Assembly (NCBI RefSeq): GCF_005503695.1
Contig: NZ_SCMU01000006.1
Coordinates: 58,501-122,500 of the forward strand
Source: Sphingopyxis sp. 2PD
Lineage (GTDB): Bacteria > Pseudomonadota > Alphaproteobacteria > Sphingomonadales > Sphingomonadaceae
Direction of reading: 5' to 3'
DNA: 64,000 nucleotides
A program made the position numbers and the translations under genes. The notes under the pieces are model-generated. The model worked only from the letters and a program-made list of their open reading frames with translations. It was not told the DNA's origin and ran no database searches. Of the stretch, positions 56,317-64,000 are shown piece by piece; positions within the stretch are counted from its first letter, which is position 1; every line of letters starts with the position of its first letter.

Positions 56317-57402
56317 TCAAGCGGGTTCTTTGATTTCCAGCGCGCCGCGGCGGATCTGGTCCATTTCCATCGATTTGAACAAGGCGGTGAAATTGCCCTC
56401 GCCAAAGCCTTCATCCTTCTTGCGCTGGATGAATTCGAAGAACACCGGGCCGATCACCGTCTGGCCGAAAATCTGGAGCAGCAGGCGCGGGTCGCCATCT
56501 TCGGTCGAGCCATCGAGCAGGATACCGCGCGACTGGAGTTCTTCGACCGGCTCGCCATGTCCCGGCAGGCGCTCATCGAGCATCTCGTAATAGGTTGCCG
56601 GCGGCGACGGCGCGAACGGGTTGCCGAGCGCTTTCAGCCTGTCCCACGCGGCGTAAAGATCGTCACAGCTGAAGGCGATATGCTGGATGCCCTCGCCATT
56701 ATAGGCGCGCAGATATTCCTCGATCTGCCCCTTGCCGCCCGCACCTTCCTCGTTGAGCGGGATACGGATCTTGCCGTCGGGGGCGGTCATCGCCTTTGAC
56801 GTCAGGCCGGTATATTCGCCCTTGATGTCGAAATAACGGATTTCGCGGAAGCCCGCGATACGTTCGTAGAAGGCCGCCCAATGCGCCATGCGGCCGCCAT
56901 AGACATTGTGGGTCAGGTGATCGATCAGCTGCATCCCGGCGCCGACGGGGTGGCGATCGACGCCCTCTTCATAGATAAAATCGATGTCGTAGATGCTGAG
57001 GTCGTCGCCGTAACGGTCGATCAGATAGATGATCGAGCCACCGATGCCGCGGATCGCCGGCAGGCGCAGTTCCATCGGGCCGGGGGTCGTCTCGACCGGC
57101 TCGGCGCCGCGTTCGATGGCTTCGGCATAGGCTTTGGCGGCATCGCGGACGCGCCAGCCCATGCCGCACGCCGACGGCCCGTGCTCGGCGGCGAAATAGG
57201 CGGCGGGCGATTTGGGTTCGTAATTGGCGATCAGGTTGATGCCGCCCTGGCGCCACAACTGGACGTCTTTGGAGCGGTGATGCGCGATCTGGGTAAAGCC
57301 CATCGCCTGAAAAACCGGTTCGAGAATGCCCTTTTCAGGTGCAGAGAATTCGACGAATTCAAAACCGTCGAGGCCCAGCGGATTGTCGAACAGGTCGGCC
57401 AT
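56317..57402 (-). CDS. hpd: 4-Hydroxyphenylpyruvate dioxygenase
   Basis: A 361-residue non-heme iron dioxygenase that makes homogentisate from 4-hydroxyphenylpyruvate. It has [20 protein letters not shown] (first His), [12 protein letters not shown] (second His), and [19 protein letters not shown] (Glu). ATG 57402 starts [11 protein letters not shown] perfect palindrome lies 15 bases upstream. Confidence 0.96.
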   Translation of the reverse strand: MADLFDNPLGLDGFEFVEFSAPEKGILEPVFQAMGFTQIAHHRSKDVQLWRQGGINLIANYEPKSPAAYFAAEHGPSACGMGWRVRDAAKAYAEAIERGAEPVETTPGPMELRLPAIRGIGGSIIYLIDRYGDDLSIYDIDFIYEEGVDRHPVGAGMQLIDHLTHNVYGGRMAHWAAFYERIAGFREIRYFDIKGEYTGLTSKAMTAPDGKIRIPLNEEGAGGKGQIEEYLRAYNGEGIQHIAFSCDDLYAAWDRLKALGNPFAPSPPATYYEMLDERLPGHGEPVEELQSRGILLDGSTEDGDPRLLLQIFGQTVIGPVFFEFIQRKKDEGFGEGNFTALFKSMEMDQIRRGALEIKEPA

Positions 57403-57416
57403 GATCAATTCCCATC

Positions 57417-57434
57417 TAGTTTCAATTGAAACTA
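57417..57434. promoter_or_regulatory. Perfect 18-bp palindrome before hpd
   Basis: TAGTTTCAATTGAAACTA is fully symmetric and lies in the hpd leader. It fits an operator for a MarR- or IclR-type tyrosine catabolism regulator encoded elsewhere. Confidence 0.75.
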
Positions 57435-57458
57435 ATATCGCTGACCCCACGCGATGAG

Positions 57459-57995
57459 TCAAGGTCCGCTGCGAACGGCTCCGGAAGGCTGCGCCAAGGA
57501 CCGGTCATCCGACAGGCCAGCCCGCGTTACTGAAAGCTGCTCGGCCTGCCCGATCCGTACCTGGACCTGATAGTAATATTTGTCGGTCGGCTTTCCGTCG
57601 TCGCCGAAGAAGCCGATCTTCACGCGCTGCGCGACGCCGCGGACCAGCACGGTTTGGCCCGTGAAGCGCTTTTCCGCCGCTGCCAGCCCTTGGCCACCGG
57701 CCAATTCGGCCATTACCGCCGCCGGCATGGCGATGGTCAGGCAATTGCGGTCGCGATAATCGGCTTCGGAATTGAGGTAGTAGAAGCCCTTCTGCTCACC
57801 GACCGCCTTTACCTCCATCCGGAACGTCCCGGCGATCCCCGCCTTTGGGGCCAGATAGGACGCAAAGGTGACCGCCTCGACGGGCGAAATACAATCGTCG
57901 CTGCACTGGATAGGGCGCGGCCGAGCCGCCACCGGAGACGTCGCGGTGGCGACCGGATTGTTCAACAGCAGCAGCGTGGCCGAAAGCAACATCAT
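57459..57995 (-). CDS. Exported protein of unknown function
   Basis: A 178-residue protein with an N-terminal hydrophobic signal ([10 protein letters not shown]). It has [20 protein letters not shown] and a strand-rich middle ([20 protein letters not shown]) reminiscent of DUF4893/OB-type exported proteins, but no firm family match. Upstream of hpd but separated by its operator. Confidence 0.7.
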   Translation of the reverse strand: MMLLSATLLLLNNPVATATSPVAARPRPIQCSDDCISPVEAVTFASYLAPKAGIAGTFRMEVKAVGEQKGFYYLNSEADYRDRNCLTIAMPAAVMAELAGGQGLAAAEKRFTGQTVLVRGVAQRVKIGFFGDDGKPTDKYYYQVQVRIGQAEQLSVTRAGLSDDRSLAQPSGAVRSGP

Positions 57996-58053
57996 TCTGG
58001 TCCTTCACGCGATTCGAGCGACATCCTCGCCGGTTCGTCGACTTGCCGCAAGC

Positions 58054-59925
58054 CTAGGCCGCCCCCTCAAACGCCTCCAGCGCTTCGCCCGCCGCGATCC
58101 AGCGTGCCTCGGCGGCTTCCTGCGCGGACACAATCTTCCCGCGGCGCTGTGACAGCTCGCTCATCGTCAGGCCTTTATATTCGTTCGCGGCGCCCGCGGG
58201 GTCGAACATCGCGCGGTCGATGGCGGAGAGGATGACCTGATATTTCGCGAGATCAGCCTCGGCATCGGATACCTGCTTGCGGATTTTCGCCGCCGCTTCG
58301 CGCGCCGCAGCGGCGGCCTTGCGGTCTTCCTTCTTGTCGGTTTTCGACACCTTGTCCTTGGACGGCCCCTTGCCCAGGATCAGGTCGACATAATCGTCCA
58401 TGCTGCCCGAATATTCGCGCGCGGTGCCGTCGTCGACCAGCACCAGCCGGTCGGCGGTGAGTTCGAGCATATGCCGGTCGTGGCTGACCAGCACCACCGC
58501 GCCGTCAAAGCCGTTCAAGGCCTGGACCAGCGCCTCACGCGCGTCGACGTCGAGGTGGTTCGTCGGTTCGTCGAGGATCAGCAGGTGCGGCGCGTCGCGG
58601 GTGATCAGCGCCAGCGCCAGCCGCGCGCGTTCGCCGCCCGACAGCTTCTTGACCTCGGTCGTCGCCTTGTTGCCCGAAAAGCCGAAACGGCCAAGCTGCG
58701 CGCGGATCGCCGCCTGCGTCTTGCCCTCCATCACCCGCGTCATATGCGCGAGCGGGGTGTCGCTGCCGTCGAGTTCTTCGACCTGATATTGAGTGAAGTA
58801 ACCGACGCGCATCTTGCCGGACGCCGCCATCGCCCCCGCCATCGGCGCGAGCTGCGCCGCGAGCAGGCGTGCGAGCGTCGTCTTGCCATTGCCGTTGCGC
58901 CCGAGCAACGCAATGCGGTCGTCGGGATCGATGCGCAGGTTAAGCCGCTGAAGCACCGGCTTGTCGGCATAGCCGACGCTGGCAAGGTCGAGGGTGATCA
59001 ACGGCGGTTTCAATTCGTCGGGGCTCGGGAAATCGAACGCCAACGTCTGATCCTCGGCGAGCGCAGCGATCGGCTGCATCTTGGCGAGCAGCTTCGCGCG
59101 CGACTGCGCCTGTTTGGCGGTCGAGGCGCGCGCACTGTTGCGTGCGACATAATCCTGAAGCTTCGCGCGCTGCGCATCCTGCGACGCCTTCGCCGCCGCC
59201 AGCTGCGCGGCGCGTTCGGCGCGCTGGCGCTCGAACGCGTCATAGCCGCCGGCGTAAAGCGTGACCTTGCCGCCCTCGAGATGCAGGATATTGTCGACGA
59301 CATTGTTGAGCAGGTCGCGCTCGTGGCTGATCACGACGAGCTGCCCCGGATAGGCGCGCAGGAAATTTTCGAGCCACAAAGTCGCTTCGAGGTCGAGGTG
59401 GTTCGACGGTTCGTCGAGCAGCAGCAGGTCGGGTTCGGAGAACAAGAGCGCGGCGAGCGCGACGCGCATCTTCCACCCGCCCGAAAAGCTGTCGAGCGGC
59501 TGCGCCTGCATATCCTCGTCGAACCCCAGCCCGATCAGGATACGCGCGGCGCGCGCAGGCGCGGTATAGGCGTCGATCGCAATCAGCCGCTCGTGAATAT
59601 CGCCGAGCTTGTCCGGATCCTGCTCGGTCTCCGACGCGGCGAGCAGTTCGGCGCGCTCGGTGTCGGCGGCCAGGACGGTGTCGAACGGCGTCGCGGTTCC
59701 GCTCGGCGCTTCCTGCGCGATATAGCCGACGCGAGTCTTGCGCGGCATGTCGATGCTGCCCTCGTCGGCCTCCAGCTGGCCGATCATCACCTTCATCAGA
59801 GTCGACTTGCCCGCGCCATTGCGCCCGATTAGCCCGACACGGCTTTTCGCCGGCAGGCTCGCGGTGGCGCGTTCGAGGATGGCGCGCCCGCCAAGGCGTA
59901 CAGTGATTCCGTTGATGGTCAGCAT
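58054..59925 (-). CDS. ABC-F family ATPase
   Basis: A 623-residue protein with two ATPase domains and no membrane segment. Walker A motifs are GRNGAGKST (about 35) and GRNGNGKTT (about 335); LSGGERARLAL and SGGWKMRVAL are signatures. A C-terminal coiled coil (residues 530-615) is rich in Lys and Glu. It resembles YheS/Uup ribosome-associated factors. ATG 59925. Confidence 0.94.
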   Translation of the reverse strand: MLTINGITVRLGGRAILERATASLPAKSRVGLIGRNGAGKSTLMKVMIGQLEADEGSIDMPRKTRVGYIAQEAPSGTATPFDTVLAADTERAELLAASETEQDPDKLGDIHERLIAIDAYTAPARAARILIGLGFDEDMQAQPLDSFSGGWKMRVALAALLFSEPDLLLLDEPSNHLDLEATLWLENFLRAYPGQLVVISHERDLLNNVVDNILHLEGGKVTLYAGGYDAFERQRAERAAQLAAAKASQDAQRAKLQDYVARNSARASTAKQAQSRAKLLAKMQPIAALAEDQTLAFDFPSPDELKPPLITLDLASVGYADKPVLQRLNLRIDPDDRIALLGRNGNGKTTLARLLAAQLAPMAGAMAASGKMRVGYFTQYQVEELDGSDTPLAHMTRVMEGKTQAAIRAQLGRFGFSGNKATTEVKKLSGGERARLALALITRDAPHLLILDEPTNHLDVDAREALVQALNGFDGAVVLVSHDRHMLELTADRLVLVDDGTAREYSGSMDDYVDLILGKGPSKDKVSKTDKKEDRKAAAAAREAAAKIRKQVSDAEADLAKYQVILSAIDRAMFDPAGAANEYKGLTMSELSQRRGKIVSAQEAAEARWIAAGEALEAFEGAA

Positions 59926-59996
59926 GGCCGCGCGCCTAGCATGTTCGGCGTGCGAGCCCAAGTCCCGCACTGGCTTTCCGTGCATAGGTGCGGCAC

Positions 59997-60428
59997 ATGC
60001 AGGGAATGACCGACCTTGCCCCCTTTCATATCGCCTTTCCCGTCGACGATCTGGACGCCGCGCGCCATTTCTATGGCCGCGTGCTCGGCTGTCCCGAAGG
60101 ACGCAGCGATGCCGATTGGATCGATTTCAACCTCTATGGCCACCAGATCGTCGCACACCGCGTCGATCGGCGCGAAGCGGCCGCGGGGCATAATCCGGTC
60201 GATGGTCATGCGGTGCCGGTGCCGCATTTCGGCGTCGTCCTGCCACCCACCGAGTGGCAGGCGCTCGCCGACCGGCTGGTCGCGCACGACGTCGCGTTCG
60301 TGATTGAACCGCAGACGCGCTTTGCCGGACAGCCGGGCGAGCAATCGACGATGTTCTTTCTCGACCCCGCGGGCAATGCGCTCGAATTCAAGGCGTTTGC
60401 GGATATGGAGCAACTGTTCGCTCGCTGA
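59997..60428 (+). CDS. VOC family protein
   Basis: A 143-residue single-domain VOC protein. [20 protein letters not shown] has the first His; VPHFGVVL and [18 protein letters not shown] have the other ligands. Start ATG 59997 (AGGTG upstream) or 60006. Divergent from the ABC-F gene. Reaction unknown. Confidence 0.88.
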   Translation: MQGMTDLAPFHIAFPVDDLDAARHFYGRVLGCPEGRSDADWIDFNLYGHQIVAHRVDRREAAAGHNPVDGHAVPVPHFGVVLPPTEWQALADRLVAHDVAFVIEPQTRFAGQPGEQSTMFFLDPAGNALEFKAFADMEQLFAR

Positions 60429-60631
60429 GAGAGATTGGCGCCGTCACTTCGATTGCGCCCTTCCTCATCCGAAACGCAAGAGGCGCATTTGCGAACGATT
60501 TTGGAAGGTGCTTTGAGAGAGATCCCGAACGAAGACTTGCGGCCCATTGCAGTCGATCGATCAAGTTAGTTGGACGCTAACTTTCTCTGACACGAAACTC
60601 GCCCGGTCTGGAAACCAAAGCCCCGCACAAA

Positions 60632-60671
60632 CAAAAAAACCCCCAATCCCATCGGGAAAGCGGGCTTTTTG
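60632..60671 (-). terminator. rrn operon terminator
   Basis: On the minus strand, AAAAAGCCC pairs with GGGTTTTT around CCCGATGGG, ending in a run of seven T. It lies just past tRNA-fMet. Confidence 0.8.
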
Positions 60672-60672
60672 T

Positions 60673-60749
<77 letters not shown>

Positions 60750-60865
60750 CCACCAATATCGCGGCGCCAAAAGCGATCCGCGAAAACAGCAAAAGGCCGG
60801 CATTTCTGCCGGCCTCTAACTTTGTGAATGGGTTTTTCCGTATTCGTCCTCACGTCGGCTGCAAT

Positions 60866-60980
60866 GCCTGGCGACGTCCTACTCTTCCAGGGCTTGAGCC
60901 ATAGTACCATCGGCGCTGTCAGGTTTCACGGCCGAGTTCGAGATGGGATCGGGTGGGTCACTGACGCCATGGTCACCAAG
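60866..60980 (-). rRNA. rrf: 5S ribosomal RNA
   Basis: About 115 nt. The minus strand has CCACCCGATCCCATCTCGAA and GTAGGACGTCGCCAGGC, standard 5S elements. Ends are estimated. Confidence 0.94.
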
Positions 60981-61110
60981 CAATGAAGCCGGCGTGGGTC
61001 GAATTTGGGTTTCAATCGAATGCCCGTGCAATTTGGACTTTGTTACAATCATCCACTTCGCGGACAACCTTCAGGCTTTTCGCCGTTCAGGACTGTCGTT
61101 GATGGTGGGA

Positions 61111-63907
<2,797 letters not shown>

Positions 63908-64000
63908 AGTCCACACCACCAACGACAATCCTGACATCCCCGCGGTGGGAATGGCATTCAGCGTCGCAAATGATGCGGATGATTGTTTTCTTTCTCAGCC
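63908..64000 (-). other. 16S-23S spacer, partial
   Basis: The last 93 bases are the 3' part of the internal spacer, transcribed leftward. No tRNA is visible in this part; tRNA-Ile/Ala would lie outside. Confidence 0.7.

Noticed and set aside
58471..59832. A 453-codon plus-strand frame opposite the ABC-F ATPase
   Set aside because: Shadow of the ATPase; no start signal and no domain.

Overview
The window comes from a GC-rich alphaproteobacterium of the Sphingomonadales, most likely Sphingopyxis or a close relative. This is inferred from the alphaproteobacterial SspB, the DUF2585 protein, the Sphingomonas-type TonB receptor next to a beta-propeller phytase, the rpe-heparinase-purH neighbourhood, and an rrn operon with tRNA-fMet after the 5S gene. 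No taxonomic search was run.

Region 1 (1 to about 20.2 kb) is an accessory catabolic island that looks more AT-rich than the rest. It holds five divergent APH-fold kinases (534, 5655, 11861, 14386, 16754) and three paralogous AttH/CrtC-like proteins (10731, 13382, 15556) carrying a WQES motif and a [YH]RD[HR]xxGxR motif. It also holds two short-chain dehydrogenases, a D-aminoacylase-type amidohydrolase, two TonB-dependent receptors, a TetR regulator and two overlapping Lrp/AsnC regulators. The kinases and AttH-like proteins alternate, and one pair overlaps by ATGA. An AT-rich motif (TAATTA-N6-TAATTA) recurs in the divergent promoter gaps. The island probably imports and processes a hydrophobic or amide-linked compound, with kinase-dependent removal of hydroxyl groups as in levulinate catabolism (LvaA) and ACAD10/11. 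The substrate is unknown, and the island continues left of the window. Remnants of two IS21-type istB genes (20.6-21.4 kb) mark its right edge.

Region 2 (21.6-40 kb) is core chromosome: a LysR regulator divergent from a small secreted protein, a TauE/SafE permease, a KASIII enzyme, a ChaA-type antiporter, hisB-hisH-hisA-hisF, sspB, fumC, a serine hydrolase, gmk, and a beta-oxidation set (thioesterase, SDR, thiolase, acyl-CoA dehydrogenase).

Region 3 (40-60.4 kb) has an SMP-30 lactonase, an M3 peptidase lipoprotein, an SPFH/ribbon-helix-helix/membrane-protein operon between two 189-bp inverted repeats, rpe and a heparinase-like gene. A phosphate-starvation module follows (TonB receptor and phytase, divergent around a five-unit Pho box). 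Then come purH, a DedA/YqaA protein, an FAD oxidoreductase, two VOC proteins, 4-hydroxyphenylpyruvate dioxygenase with a perfect 18-bp palindrome upstream, and an ABC-F ATPase.

Region 4 (60.6-64 kb) is an rrn operon on the minus strand: spacer, 23S, 5S, tRNA-fMet; the 16S gene lies outside. GC-rich palindromic intergenic repeats of several families are scattered from 23.9 kb onward and are nearly absent from the island.
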